Shown: positions 8,310 to 17,912 of the stretch, one piece after another
Position numbering within the stretch: position 1 is the stretch's first letter
How the letters are laid out: each line of letters begins with the position of its first letter
Origin: Kocuria sp.
GTDB taxonomy: Bacteria > Actinomycetota > Actinomycetes > Actinomycetales > Micrococcaceae
DNA: 64,000 nt
Direction: 5' to 3'
Assembly: GCF_030538595.1 (NCBI RefSeq)
Contig: NZ_JAUNTS010000007.1
Span: forward strand, 106,371 to 170,370
Program-made: the position numbers and the translations under genes
The notes under the pieces: model-generated
What the model was told of the DNA's origin: nothing
The model's input: the letters and a program-made list of their open reading frames with translations, nothing else
The model's database searches: none

Positions 8310-9692
8310 ATGACCGAGAACCTGACGCACCTGCGAGACGTACTCAACGACGCCGTCGTGGATGACCGCCACAACGGCGTCATCAAGGCCAAGCGGGAGA
8401 TCTTCACGGATGAGGAGATCTTTGAGTTGGAGATGAAGTACATCTTTGAGGGCAACTGGATCTACCTTGCCCACGAGTCCCAGATTCCCAATGTGGGTGA
8501 CTACTACACCACCTACATTGGCCGCTCCCCCGTGGTCATCACCCGGGACAAGGACGAAAACCTCAACTGCCTGATCAACGCGTGTGCCCACCGCGGTGCC
8601 ATGCTGTGCCGGCGCAAGACCGACAACCGCACCACTTTCACCTGCCCGTTCCACGGGTGGACTTTCCGCAACTCCGGCGAACTGCTCAAGGTCAAGGACA
8701 GCCGCAACGGTGCCTACCCGGAGTCCTTCAACAAGGAGGGCTCCCACGACCTCACCAAGGTGGCGCGCTTTGAGTCCTACCGCGGTTTCCTGTTCGGCTC
8801 ACTGAATCCGGATGTCAAACCGCTGGAGGAGCACCTGGGGGATGCCGCCAAGGTGCTGGATTCGATTGTGGACCAGTCCCCGGATGGGCTGGAAGTTCTC
8901 CGCGGAGCCTCCACCTACACCTTTGACGGCAACTGGAAGGTCCAGGCTGAGAACGGGGCCGATGGCTACCACGTGACCTCCGTGCACTGGAATTACGCCG
9001 CCACAACTTCCCGCCGCGCCTCCGGAGATTCCACCAACACCACCAAGGCCATGGACGCGGGCAAGTGGGGCAAACAAAAGGGTGGGTTCTACTCCTTTGA
9101 GCACGGTCATCTGCTGCTGTGGCAAGAATGGGGCAACCCGCAGGACCGCCCGCTGTGGGACCGCCGGGAGGAATTGGTGGAGAAGTACGGGGAGGAGATG
9201 GCCAACTTCATGGTCAACATCTCCCGCAACCTGTGCCTGTACCCGAACGTCTACATCATGGATCAGTTCTCCTCCCAGATCCGCAAGTTCCGCCCCATCT
9301 CCGCGGACAAGACGGAGGTGGAGATCTACTGCATAGCTCCCAAGGGGGAATCCGCTGCCAACCGAGCCAACCGGATTCGCCAGTACGAAGACTTCTTCAA
9401 CGCCTCCGGCATGGCCACCCCTGATGACCTGGAGGAGTTCCGCTCCTGCAACAAGACCTACTGGGCAGCCAGCGCCCCCTGGAATGACATGACCCGCGGC
9501 ATGGAGCACGAAATCAAGGGCCCGGATGAGCAAGCCGCTGCCCTGGGCATGAACCGGGTTCTTGCCTCCGGGGTCAAGACCGAGGACGAAGGTCTCTACC
9601 CCATTCAGCACTCCTACTGGCACCAGGTCATGGAGTCCGGGTTGCAGTCGGAGGAAACCGCCGCGGCCGACGACGTTGCCACCACCGCCTGA
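8310..9692 (+). CDS. benA: Benzoate 1,2-dioxygenase, large (alpha) subunit
   Basis: Catalytic subunit of the Rieske non-haem iron oxygenase that dihydroxylates benzoate to the 1,2-cis-diol carboxylate. It is 460 residues. The Rieske cluster ligands are CAH (near 90) and CPFHGW (near 112). The mononuclear iron site is marked by [10 protein letters not shown] near 217-226, and the SRPBCC catalytic domain fills the C-terminal two thirds. ATG 8310 follows a GGGGCAGAG site; an in-frame upstream extension of 56 codons runs through the promoter region and is rejected. It is the first gene of benABCD-benR, with benB 35 bp downstream. Confidence 0.96.
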   Translation: MTENLTHLRDVLNDAVVDDRHNGVIKAKREIFTDEEIFELEMKYIFEGNWIYLAHESQIPNVGDYYTTYIGRSPVVITRDKDENLNCLINACAHRGAMLCRRKTDNRTTFTCPFHGWTFRNSGELLKVKDSRNGAYPESFNKEGSHDLTKVARFESYRGFLFGSLNPDVKPLEEHLGDAAKVLDSIVDQSPDGLEVLRGASTYTFDGNWKVQAENGADGYHVTSVHWNYAATTSRRASGDSTNTTKAMDAGKWGKQKGGFYSFEHGHLLLWQEWGNPQDRPLWDRREELVEKYGEEMANFMVNISRNLCLYPNVYIMDQFSSQIRKFRPISADKTEVEIYCIAPKGESAANRANRIRQYEDFFNASGMATPDDLEEFRSCNKTYWAASAPWNDMTRGMEHEIKGPDEQAAALGMNRVLASGVKTEDEGLYPIQHSYWHQVMESGLQSEETAAADDVATTA

Positions 9693-9727
9693 GCCCGTCC
9701 GCTGACTTCAAAGGAGCCCCAGCAACC

Positions 9728-10270
9728 ATGACTGACACCGCCGTTGAGCCCCAGACCAGCACTTTGATGAGTCTGGAGGACATTCAAGTTCTGGAAACCG
9801 TCCGCGCCTTCCTCCACCGTGAGGCCCGGCTGCTGGACGACCGGGATTTTGACGCCTGGATTGAGTGTTACCACCCGGACGCCGAGTACTGGATGCCGTC
9901 CTGGGACGTGGACGACACCTTGGTCTCCGACCCCCAGACCGAGATCTCCCTGATCTATTACCCCAACCGGGGTGGTCTGGAAGACCGCGTGTTCCGTATC
10001 AAGACCGACCGGTCCTCGGCCACTTCCCTGCCGGAGCCGCGGCACAACCACAACCTCACGGACATTGAGGTCCTTGGCCGGGACGGGGACGTGGTCCACG
10101 TCCGTTACAACTGGCTGACCGGCTACTTCCGCTACAACACCAACATGTACTACTGGGGCTACGCGGAAGTGGACATTGACCTGAGCGGGCCGACCCTGCA
10201 GATCACCAAGAAAAAGATTGTTCTCAAGAACGACTACATCCACCAGGTGATCGACGTCTACATGATCTGA
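9728..10270 (+). CDS. benB: Benzoate 1,2-dioxygenase, small (beta) subunit
   Basis: Structural beta subunit (SnoaL/NTF2-like cone fold) that packs with BenA into the hexameric oxygenase. At 180 residues it has family length. Typical segments are RAFLHREARLLDDRDFDAWI near the N-terminus and the C-terminal strand with KKKIVLKNDYIHQVIDVY. AAGGAG lies 10 nt before the ATG. It sits 35 bp after benA and 111 bp before benC. Confidence 0.95.
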   Translation: MTDTAVEPQTSTLMSLEDIQVLETVRAFLHREARLLDDRDFDAWIECYHPDAEYWMPSWDVDDTLVSDPQTEISLIYYPNRGGLEDRVFRIKTDRSSATSLPEPRHNHNLTDIEVLGRDGDVVHVRYNWLTGYFRYNTNMYYWGYAEVDIDLSGPTLQITKKKIVLKNDYIHQVIDVYMI

Positions 10271-10381
10271 GCGCAGCACACGGCTCAATCGGGCAGTGAC
10301 TGCCCTGAACCGCGGGGTGCGTCGTCCGCCACGAGTGTGCGGCGCGCCCAGAGCGGTTACCCCAAGCTCCAGGAGATTTTC

Positions 10382-11995
10382 ATGGCACATCAAGTAGCAC
10401 TGAACTTTGAAGACGGCGTCACCAAGGTCATCCGAGTGGGTGATTTTGAGACCGTCATGGACGCGGCCTACAAGGCGCGGATCAACATTCCTTCCGATTG
10501 CCGCGACGGCGCCTGCGGCACGTGCAAGTCCTTCTGCGACTCCGGCTCTTTTGATCCGGGGGACTTTGTGGAGGACGCCATGACGGAGGAAGAACTGGAA
10601 AAGGGGTACCTGCTGACCTGTCAGGCTCTTCCGGAGTCGGACATGTCCATCAACATCCCGGGAACCTCTGAGGCAGCCAAAACCTCCGCCGCCTCCTTCA
10701 CCTCCACCATCACCGCCCTGGACAAGCATTCCGATTCCACCATTTCCTTCACCCTGGATGTGGACAACCGCCATGACCTTGCTTTCCTGCCGGGTCAATA
10801 CGTGAACATCAAGGTTCCGGGCACGCAGGACATACGCTCCTACTCCATGTCCAGCGGACCCAACGTGGAGGCCGCTTCCTTCATGGTTCGCATCACCCCG
10901 CAGGGCGCCATGTCCGAGTATCTGCGTGACCGTGCGGCGGTGGGCGACTCCATCGAGTTCTCCGGCCCCTACGGTTCTTTTTTCCTGCGTGAGCCCAAGC
11001 GCCCCCTCCTGTTGTTGGCCGGGGGCACCGGGTTGGCCCCGCTGGTCTCCATTCTGGAAAAGCTCGCGGAAAAAGATCCGGGTCAACCGGTCCATCTGAT
11101 CTACGGGGTCACACACCAGGCCGACATAGTGGGTCTGGACTGGCTGACGGACTACGAATCGCGTTTGAGCCAGTTCACATGGGATCTGATTGCCTCCGAG
11201 CAAGGCACTTCCGCGCCGCACACCGGCTACGTCACCCAGATCATTGCCCCGGAACACCTCAACGACGGCGACGTGGACATCTATCTGTGCGGACCCCCGC
11301 CCATGGTCAACGCCGTTTCATCCTGGCTGGATGCTGAAGGTCTCCAGCCTGCGAACTTCTACTTTGAACGATTCGCCCCCAAGGACAAGACCGGTGGCGA
11401 CGCCGAAACGGGTGCCCCCGTACCCGCTGCCACCGTGGCAGCCGAAGGCGAGCAGATCTCCGGGGCGGAAGCAGTGTCCTCCATGCAGACCGGGCGTCTG
11501 CAATTTGGAACTGCCGACACCGCAGCACATCTGGATGCGCGTGCGGGACTGGAGAGCGCCGTCGTGCAGCTGATGATCACCAAGATCACCGACGAACAGC
11601 TCAACAACTGGGACCGGCTGGCCACTGAGGTGGACGCAACCGTGGAGGCTGGCAGGGTGAGCAACGCACGGGAGTTTGTGCGCACCAATTTTGCGTTCCA
11701 CGAGTACCTGTTCACGGTGGCCAACAACCCCGTGCTGTTGGAGGCCTACCGCGGTCTGGACACCCAGGGGCAGATGTCTGCCACGATCCAGGACGGATCA
11801 CCGATCTTTGAGTCCGTGGCGCGGGATCATCACGATCTTGTGGCGGCTTTCAGGGCAAAGGACACGGCTCGGGCGTTGGAGATCGTTCAGGCGCACACCA
11901 ACGCGGCCAAGGGCACCATGGAGGAAGCCGTGGTGGCGGTGGAAACCGGAACCATGCCCATGGTGACTCCCTCCGCGAACGGCCTGCGCTCATGA
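10382..11995 (+). CDS. benC: Benzoate 1,2-dioxygenase reductase with C-terminal FCD-like domain
   Basis: Electron-transfer component of benzoate dioxygenase, passing electrons from NADH via FAD and a plant-type 2Fe-2S cluster to BenA. Order in the 537 residues: 2Fe-2S ferredoxin (1-95) with CRDGACGTC and the distal Cys in LTCQA; FAD-binding barrel (100-205) with RSYSMSS; NAD-binding domain (210-335) with LAGGTGLAPL and ending in YFERFAP. The last ~150 residues (about 385-525) are helical and resemble the FCD ligand-binding domain of GntR regulators, including FHEYLF, DHHDLV and AHTNAAK, which match the usual metal-ligand positions. Gram-negative BenC is ~340 residues; a longer BenC is, as I recall, usual in actinobacteria. 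Its stop overlaps the benD start (ATGA). Confidence 0.95.
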   Translation: MAHQVALNFEDGVTKVIRVGDFETVMDAAYKARINIPSDCRDGACGTCKSFCDSGSFDPGDFVEDAMTEEELEKGYLLTCQALPESDMSINIPGTSEAAKTSAASFTSTITALDKHSDSTISFTLDVDNRHDLAFLPGQYVNIKVPGTQDIRSYSMSSGPNVEAASFMVRITPQGAMSEYLRDRAAVGDSIEFSGPYGSFFLREPKRPLLLLAGGTGLAPLVSILEKLAEKDPGQPVHLIYGVTHQADIVGLDWLTDYESRLSQFTWDLIASEQGTSAPHTGYVTQIIAPEHLNDGDVDIYLCGPPPMVNAVSSWLDAEGLQPANFYFERFAPKDKTGGDAETGAPVPAATVAAEGEQISGAEAVSSMQTGRLQFGTADTAAHLDARAGLESAVVQLMITKITDEQLNNWDRLATEVDATVEAGRVSNAREFVRTNFAFHEYLFTVANNPVLLEAYRGLDTQGQMSATIQDGSPIFESVARDHHDLVAAFRAKDTARALEIVQAHTNAAKGTMEEAVVAVETGTMPMVTPSANGLRS

Positions 11996-12894
11996 CCGCC
12001 CAGGCACCGGCATCCACCACCGCCGGGGGCACCGGAACCGATGTGTCCGGAATGCCCACCGTGACAGCCGACTCACAAACCCCGGCGCTGATCACACCGG
12101 GCAGATTTTCCGGCAAGGCCGTGGTGGTCACCGGTGCTGCGCAGGGCATTGGCCGCGCGGTGGCCGAACGCATCACCGCAGAGGGCGGTGAAGTCCTGTT
12201 GGTGGACCGCTCCGAAGTGGTGGAGGACGTGGCCGCTGAGATCAACGATCGCGCCGCGCACACCGAAGGGTACGGCTACGCACTGCCCCTGGGCGGGGTT
12301 GACTTGGAAGACCCCGCCGGCTCACAGCACTGTGTTGAGGTGGCGGTCAAGGAGTACGGACGGGTTGACGTGCTGATCAACAACGTGGGCGGCACCATCT
12401 GGGCCCGGCCGTTTCAGGAGTACGACGTCCAAAAGATCGACCGGGAAATCCGGCGCTCCCTGTTTCCCACGCTCTACGCCTGCCACGCCGTCTTGCCAGT
12501 GATGCTGGAGGCGGGGAGGGGAACCATTGTCAATGTCTCCTCCATTGCCACCGGCGGGATCAATCGTGTGCCCTACGCCGCTGCCAAGGGTGGGATCAAC
12601 ACCTTGACCAAAGCACTGGCCTTGGAGGTGGCCGAATACGGGGTCCGCGTGGTGGCAACGGCCCCCGGCGGCACCTTGGCCCCGCCACGCAAGGTCCAGC
12701 GCGGACCGGGCCCTGAAGGTGAGCGGGAGGAAGGCTGGTACCGGGCCATCGTGGAACAAACCGTGGAGTCCTCGTTCATGAAGCGCTACGGGACGTTGGC
12801 CGAACAGGCCGCTCCCATTGTTTTCCTGGCTTCTGATGAAGCCTCCTACATCACCGGCTCCGTCCTACCGGTGGGCGGTGGCGACCAGGGCTGA
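11992..12894 (+). CDS. benD: 1,6-dihydroxycyclohexa-2,4-diene-1-carboxylate dehydrogenase
   Basis: Short-chain dehydrogenase that oxidises and decarboxylates the benzoate cis-diol to catechol with NAD. Of 300 residues, the first ~35 are a disordered leader, so the core has the usual ~260. The Rossmann motif is TGAAQGIGRA near 44, followed by NNVGG, the catalytic Ser in NVSSIATGG, and YAAAKGG with Tyr and Lys near 194-198. The start overlaps the benC stop by 4 bp, implying translational coupling. A start nearer the Rossmann fold is possible but no better ribosome site was seen. Confidence 0.95.
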   Translation: MTAQAPASTTAGGTGTDVSGMPTVTADSQTPALITPGRFSGKAVVVTGAAQGIGRAVAERITAEGGEVLLVDRSEVVEDVAAEINDRAAHTEGYGYALPLGGVDLEDPAGSQHCVEVAVKEYGRVDVLINNVGGTIWARPFQEYDVQKIDREIRRSLFPTLYACHAVLPVMLEAGRGTIVNVSSIATGGINRVPYAAAKGGINTLTKALALEVAEYGVRVVATAPGGTLAPPRKVQRGPGPEGEREEGWYRAIVEQTVESSFMKRYGTLAEQAAPIVFLASDEASYITGSVLPVGGGDQG

Positions 12895-12931
12895 CATCGT
12901 GACACCTGTCCCGGTGGATACCATCTGGCTC

Positions 12932-15769
12932 ATGGCCGATGAAGCATCCGCGCAAGCACACAGCTACCCCATGGTGGGTCGTGATGCCCAAAAGGCAGCT
13001 CTGCGTGAGGTGTTCAAAGAGGTCAAGAAGGGGCATTGCCGCTCAGTGGTGCTCAGCGGTCCGCTGGGCAGCGGTAAGTCCAGGCTCCTGGAGGAGTTCC
13101 TGACGGAAATCGGCACCCGTTCCACCACGGTGCTCTCGATCATCGGGGACGAATGGGAATCCTCCCTCAACTTGGCCGGCTACACCCAGCTGATGTCAAC
13201 GGCACCGCTGCGCAGCTCCAAGGGATTCGACGGCGATGAGCAACCGCCGTCGAAAATCCATGCGGAACTGACCCCGGATCAAGCGGTCAAATACGCGCAG
13301 ACCTTGCACATCCATCTGGAGCAACTGCAACGCCGCGGCCCCGTTGTGGTGGCGGTGGATGACCTGCAATGGGTGGATGAGGCCACCTTGCGCATTCTGG
13401 TGTTCACGGCGCGGCGACTGCACGGCGCCAAGGTGATGTTCCTGTTCACCATGGACACCGAACGCGCTCAGAACCTTCCGGTGGGCGTGCTGGACCATGT
13501 GGCCTCGCACCAGATGCGCAAGGTGGTGCTGCCGCCATTGCCCGTGGAAGCCGTGGGCCAGCTGGGACGCCATCTGCTGGGCACGGATCTGGACGTGACC
13601 ACGCTACGGAACCTGATTGAACACACCGGCGGCCTTCCGTTGCCGCTGGTGGAGCTGATGCAGGAGATTCCGCGGAACTCCTGGCAGGGCAAACTGCCGC
13701 AGCTTCCGCCCAGCCAGCGGGTCCGAGCCCGGGTCCGCTCCCAACTGGCCGGTGCCTCAGATCAACTGCTGGCGGTGGCTCAATCGGTTGCGGTACTGGG
13801 CGGTGGTGCCGAACTCCAGGCGGTGGCAGAACTGGCGCGGGTCCCGGACGTCCTGGTGGCATTGGATGAAGGGCATGAACTTCAGCTCCTGGTCTTCACG
13901 GTGTCTCAGACCCGCAGTTCGGTGACCTTTGCCGACCCGGGAGCGGCACAAGCCGTTTATGACGCCATAGCGCCCACCGTGCGCATGAACCTGCACCGGA
14001 CGGCCGCCGAGGTGGTCACCGACCCCGGTGTCCAGTTGAGTCACCGGGTGGCTGCCACCCCCGGACCGGATGCTCAGCTGGCGGATGCGCTGGAGGATTA
14101 CGCCGCGCAGCAGGCCCGCGCCGGCGTATGGTCCGCAGTTGCCACGGCAATGTTGGCCGCCTCCCGGCTCTCCGCCCAGCCACGGCAGCATGATCTGCGG
14201 CTGCTGCATGCCGTGGACGCCATGATCGGTTCGGGTGATCTCACCCGTGCGGCCACCTATCTGAGCACCATCGAGTCCTTTCCGTCTTCACCCTTGCGTT
14301 CAGCGGTGTTGGGCTATCTGGCCGTGGTCACGGGACAGTTCGCCAGCGCCAGAGCACACCTGGACATGGCCTGGCGCACGGTTCGTCCCGAACACGACGC
14401 CGTCACCGCAGCCCGCATTGCCCAACGGCAGATCCTGCACGGCCTGGCCAACTGGGACGGTGAGGCCATGCTGGAATGGGCCCAGCGCACCCGGGAACTG
14501 GTGGATCGTGCCGAACCAGTCTGGGTTGAAGCTGAGGCCATTCACGGGCTGGGGTTGTTTGCCAGCCAAGCTGTGGAAGAGGCGGATGCCATCTACCGCA
14601 CCCGGATGGCAGAAGCAGCCGAAACCGCACAAAAGCAGCGCATTCAGATGGGTTATGCCTGGTTTGCCCTGCGCACTGACGACGTCGAATCCGCTCACCT
14701 TCACTTTGAAGCCGCCATCCCCACCGAGTACCGCGGAGGTTCGTTACGCATCTCCCTGTGGGCCGAAGCCTGGCTGGCCCGGTGCCAGCTGGTTCTGGGC
14801 GATTGGGATGCTGCGGCAGCCACGATTGCCCGCGCCTCCGTGCGTTTGGAGTCCTCCGGCATGCGGCTCATGCGTCCGCTGTTGTATTGGACGGCTGCCG
14901 AGCTTTATGCCATTCGCGGTGATTGGGACCGGGCCCAGCATTACGTCCAGCTGAGCACCGCACCCACGGATGGTTACCGGGCCATGGCTGTTCCATCCGC
15001 CTTGGCCCGCGCTCGGTACCATGAGGCGCGGGCGGACTACGAAAGCGCCTATGAGGCCATGTATCCGCTGCTGAGCACCGACCCGCAGACCCGCGAGCGC
15101 TCGTCGTTCTGGCCGTGGCAGGACACCATGGTCAATGTGCTGGTCATGACGGACCGGCTGGATGAGGCCCAGGAGTTTTTGGACCGTCACGTTGCCGCGC
15201 TCCCCGCCCATGCCGCCGACACGGACCGGGCGCGGATGGCTTGGGCCCGCGGGCGCCTGCAGGCAGCCCGCGGGGAGGCTGAGGAAGCTCGGCTCAGCTT
15301 TGAGCAAGCGCTGGAGCATCTGCATTCCCACCACAGGCCATATTTGAAAGCCCGGATCTGCTTTGCCTACGGCCAGAGCATGCGCCGCGCTGGTAAACGC
15401 CGCCTGGCTTCTTCCATTCTGCGCACGGCGCGAGAACTCTATGTTGCCCTGGGCGCCACAACCTACGTGGCCCGTTGCGACCGTGAGTTGAAAGCTGCCG
15501 GCGTGGACACAGACGCCGGTGTGCTCGGCCACGGATCAGGTACCGACGATCCCCCGTTGAGACAGCACCAGGACACCGTGCAATTGACGGCACAGGAACA
15601 AGCGGTGGCGCAGTTTGTGGCACAGGGGGCCACCAACAAAGAGGTGGCGCGCGCCCTGTTCATTGCGGAAAAGACCGTCCAGTATCACCTGACGCGGATC
15701 TACGGAAAGTACGGGATCCGCTCCCGTAGCGAGTTGGCCGCCCGCTACCGTTCTGTCCCTTCCCCGTGA
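12932..15769 (+). CDS. benR: LuxR-family LAL-type regulator of benzoate genes
   Basis: Large ATP-binding regulator of 945 residues. Its Walker A is GPLGSGKS near 45-52, the Walker B-like strand VVAVDDLQWVD lies near 140, a long helical TPR-like middle follows, and the C-terminal LuxR helix-turn-helix covers about 885-940 (LTAQEQAVAQFVAQGATNKEV starts it). In Corynebacterium glutamicum the gene at this place, BenR, is an LAL regulator that activates the ben genes in response to benzoate or muconate; the same role is inferred here. It lies 37 bp after benD on the same strand. ATG 12932 is preferred; an in-frame GTG 11 codons upstream is the alternative. Confidence 0.88.
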   Translation: MADEASAQAHSYPMVGRDAQKAALREVFKEVKKGHCRSVVLSGPLGSGKSRLLEEFLTEIGTRSTTVLSIIGDEWESSLNLAGYTQLMSTAPLRSSKGFDGDEQPPSKIHAELTPDQAVKYAQTLHIHLEQLQRRGPVVVAVDDLQWVDEATLRILVFTARRLHGAKVMFLFTMDTERAQNLPVGVLDHVASHQMRKVVLPPLPVEAVGQLGRHLLGTDLDVTTLRNLIEHTGGLPLPLVELMQEIPRNSWQGKLPQLPPSQRVRARVRSQLAGASDQLLAVAQSVAVLGGGAELQAVAELARVPDVLVALDEGHELQLLVFTVSQTRSSVTFADPGAAQAVYDAIAPTVRMNLHRTAAEVVTDPGVQLSHRVAATPGPDAQLADALEDYAAQQARAGVWSAVATAMLAASRLSAQPRQHDLRLLHAVDAMIGSGDLTRAATYLSTIESFPSSPLRSAVLGYLAVVTGQFASARAHLDMAWRTVRPEHDAVTAARIAQRQILHGLANWDGEAMLEWAQRTRELVDRAEPVWVEAEAIHGLGLFASQAVEEADAIYRTRMAEAAETAQKQRIQMGYAWFALRTDDVESAHLHFEAAIPTEYRGGSLRISLWAEAWLARCQLVLGDWDAAAATIARASVRLESSGMRLMRPLLYWTAAELYAIRGDWDRAQHYVQLSTAPTDGYRAMAVPSALARARYHEARADYESAYEAMYPLLSTDPQTRERSSFWPWQDTMVNVLVMTDRLDEAQEFLDRHVAALPAHAADTDRARMAWARGRLQAARGEAEEARLSFEQALEHLHSHHRPYLKARICFAYGQSMRRAGKRRLASSILRTARELYVALGATTYVARCDRELKAAGVDTDAGVLGHGSGTDDPPLRQHQDTVQLTAQEQAVAQFVAQGATNKEVARALFIAEKTVQYHLTRIYGKYGIRSRSELAARYRSVPSP

Positions 15770-15843
15770 GATCACCGCTTGTTGTTGAGAGCACCTGTTG
15801 TAGGCGGTGTTCTCAACAACAAGCGGTGATCTCACGGGGAAGG
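15758..15843. terminator. Very long bidirectional hairpin between benR and catB
   Basis: Arms of 38 nt (15758-15795 and 15806-15843) pair with a single mismatch around a 10-nt loop. It contains the benR stop codon in its left arm and ends 3 bp before the catB stop, so it serves both converging genes. Confidence 0.8.
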
Positions 15844-15845
15844 GC

Positions 15846-16946
15846 TCAGTTCAAGCGGTAGTGCTCCAGCTTCTGCGGGTCGATCTCCGTTCCGGCACCG
15901 GGCACAGTGGGTACCGTGATGGCTCCGTCTGCAATCTGCAAAGGCTCCGCCAAGAGGTCATCGGTCATGTCCAGGAAGTTGGACAACTCCCCCGCCCGGC
16001 GGGATGTATGGGCCAGCGCAGCACCGAACACCACGGAGGCAACGGTCCCCACCTGGGTGTCAATCTGATTGCCCACATACACATCCACTCCGGCGGCCTC
16101 CGCAAATGCCACCACCTTGGCGGATTCGGTGAAGCCCGTCCGGGCGGTTTTCACCGCCAGCATGGAGGCACCCCCGGTCAAGATTTCCCGGGCAGCTTCC
16201 CCCATATTGGGGGCTGATTCATCCGCCGTGATGGGGATGGGGGAATTCTTCACCAGACGACGGCGCCCGGTCACCTCCCGGGCATCGTCCGGCTCCTCCA
16301 GGAAGGTCAGTCCCAGATCGGCAGTCTGCCGCAAGACTTCCGCCGCCTCATTGGCGCTCCACCCACGGTTGGCATCCATGTAGAGTTCAACCTCTTCACC
16401 CAGGCCATCCCGCAGAACGCGGGCAGCCTCTATGTCCAGGTGCAGGGGATGCCTGCCGGTCTTGAGTTTGAACGTGGTGATGCCGTATTGCTCGCGGAAG
16501 CTGCGGGCCAGGTCCAGCAGTTCTCCAGCCGGTTTGAACCCCAGCATGTGAGAGACCTTCATCCGGTCCGAATAACCACCCAGCAGTGCGCTGACGGGCT
16601 GCCCCAGAATCTTGCCGATGCAGTCCCACATGGCAATGTCCACGGCACCTTTGGCACATTCGTTGTGGACCGTTCGCGCCATCACGGCCTGCGCCTTTTC
16701 CCGCTCAAAAACGTTGAGGCCCGTGAGCGCCGGAGCAAAAACATCCTCCACCACGGCCGCAATTGATTTCTGCGTCTCCCCGTAGGTGTAGGGCCGCGGG
16801 GGTGCATCCGCCCACCCGACCACGCCGTCGTCGGTGGTGATCTTGACCAGTACGTGATCGGCCACGTGCACGGCCCCGGAGGCAAAGTGCAGGGGGGTCC
16901 GGTAAGGGATGGAGTAGGCAATCGCCTCCACGGCCGCAATCTTCAT
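15846..16946 (-). CDS. catB: Muconate cycloisomerase (enolase superfamily)
   Basis: Converts cis,cis-muconate to muconolactone, the step after CatA. It is 366 residues. The N-terminal capping domain runs to ~125. The barrel has the catalytic KLK in FKLKTG near 168, metal ligands in YMDANRGW, LEEPDD and ADESAPN (about 197, 223, 248), and the general acid Lys in AVKTARTG near 272. The next enzyme, CatC, is not encoded nearby. It lies 42 bp downstream of a LysR gene on the same strand. Other enolase-superfamily cycloisomerases look similar, but the catabolic setting makes CatB the best call. Confidence 0.88.
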   Translation of the reverse strand: MKIAAVEAIAYSIPYRTPLHFASGAVHVADHVLVKITTDDGVVGWADAPPRPYTYGETQKSIAAVVEDVFAPALTGLNVFEREKAQAVMARTVHNECAKGAVDIAMWDCIGKILGQPVSALLGGYSDRMKVSHMLGFKPAGELLDLARSFREQYGITTFKLKTGRHPLHLDIEAARVLRDGLGEEVELYMDANRGWSANEAAEVLRQTADLGLTFLEEPDDAREVTGRRRLVKNSPIPITADESAPNMGEAAREILTGGASMLAVKTARTGFTESAKVVAFAEAAGVDVYVGNQIDTQVGTVASVVFGAALAHTSRRAGELSNFLDMTDDLLAEPLQIADGAITVPTVPGAGTEIDPQKLEHYRLN

Positions 16947-16988
16947 GAGTGAAGTGGCCTTTCATTCAGAGCTGGAGCCAGCGAATTA

Positions 16989-17900
16989 TTATGGATTCAA
17001 TACTGAATCTCCACTCAGAACATCCTGGGAAATATCAGTAGTGACCAGTGTGACGAAATTGGCCAGAAGTTGCGAGCGTTCTTCGCGTCTCCAGGCAATT
17101 GCCAGCTCAACTTCCGGGGCCTGCTCCAGCTCCCGATAGTGCACACCTTCCAGCTGAACTGCCCGCACGCTGGACGGCACCACCGCCACCCCGGCACCGG
17201 CCGCCACAAAGGACAGCACCGTGGAAGTTTCATGCGCAATGTGCGCCACTCGGTGTTTGAACCCCGCGCCCCGGCACAGTTCAACGGTTTGGCGGTACAC
17301 CACGGACCCCGGCGGATAGGTGACAAACTGCTGGTCGGTCAGCTCCGGCATGGACACGGGACGGTCCTCAGCCAGCGGGCTGTGGGCAGGAATCGCCACC
17401 ATCAGCGGCTCCCGCTGCATGATGCGATACTCAATCTCTTGACTGGTCACGGGCGGCCGCAGGATGGCGGCGTCCAGACTGCGGTCCAGGAGCGCCGACT
17501 CCATGTCCGGGGTCAACATTTCTCCGTGCAGCTCCACATTCAGCCCCGGGTAGGCCACCCCAGCCGCCCGCACAATCCGTGGCATCACGCTGTAGGTGGC
17601 AGACCCGGAGAAGCCCACGCGCAGCACACCGGTGGCACCGGCCCCCACCTGATACACGTCAGCCTTGAGTGCTTCAACATCGTTGACAATCGCCCGGCCC
17701 CGCTCCAGCAGCAACTCACCGGCCGCCGTGAGATCCACACGACGAGTGGTGCGGTCAAAGAGCTTGACCCCCAGGTTCTCCTCCAGCTGCCGGATCTGCT
17801 GGGACAGCGGCGGCTGGGCAATGTGCAGACGCTTGGCCGCACGACCGAAATGGCGTTCCTCCGCCACGGCAATGAAGTAGTTGAGTTGACGCAGATCCAC
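16989..17900 (-). CDS. LysR-family regulator, CatR/BenM-like
   Basis: A 303-residue LysR-type regulator. The N-terminal winged helix (1-60) holds RQLNYFIAVAEERHFGRAAKRLHIAQPPLSQQIRQLE, very like CatM/BenM/CatR; a linker helix and a two-lobed effector domain follow. In that group cis,cis-muconate is the inducer and catB a target; by position it probably controls catB. The GTG start at 17900 has AGAGG upstream. It sits 12 bp after fadD and 42 bp before catB, all co-directional, unlike the classic divergent LysR arrangement. Confidence 0.88.
   Translation of the reverse strand: MDLRQLNYFIAVAEERHFGRAAKRLHIAQPPLSQQIRQLEENLGVKLFDRTTRRVDLTAAGELLLERGRAIVNDVEALKADVYQVGAGATGVLRVGFSGSATYSVMPRIVRAAGVAYPGLNVELHGEMLTPDMESALLDRSLDAAILRPPVTSQEIEYRIMQREPLMVAIPAHSPLAEDRPVSMPELTDQQFVTYPPGSVVYRQTVELCRGAGFKHRVAHIAHETSTVLSFVAAGAGVAVVPSSVRAVQLEGVHYRELEQAPEVELAIAWRREERSQLLANFVTLVTTDISQDVLSGDSVLNP
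16994..17009. promoter_or_regulatory. Candidate LysR-type operator upstream of catB
   Basis: GATTCA and TGAATC form a perfect inverted repeat with a 4-nt spacer, about 48-63 bp before the catB start and inside the last codons of the LysR gene. The T-N11-A form suits a LysR site; this is inferred from pattern and place. Confidence 0.35.
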
Positions 17901-17912
17901 AGCTGAACCTCT

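Noticed and set aside
9614..11257. 547-codon open frame on the minus strand opposite benB-benC
   Set aside because: It lies antisense to strongly conserved ben genes and has no recognisable domain; high G+C third positions create such frames.
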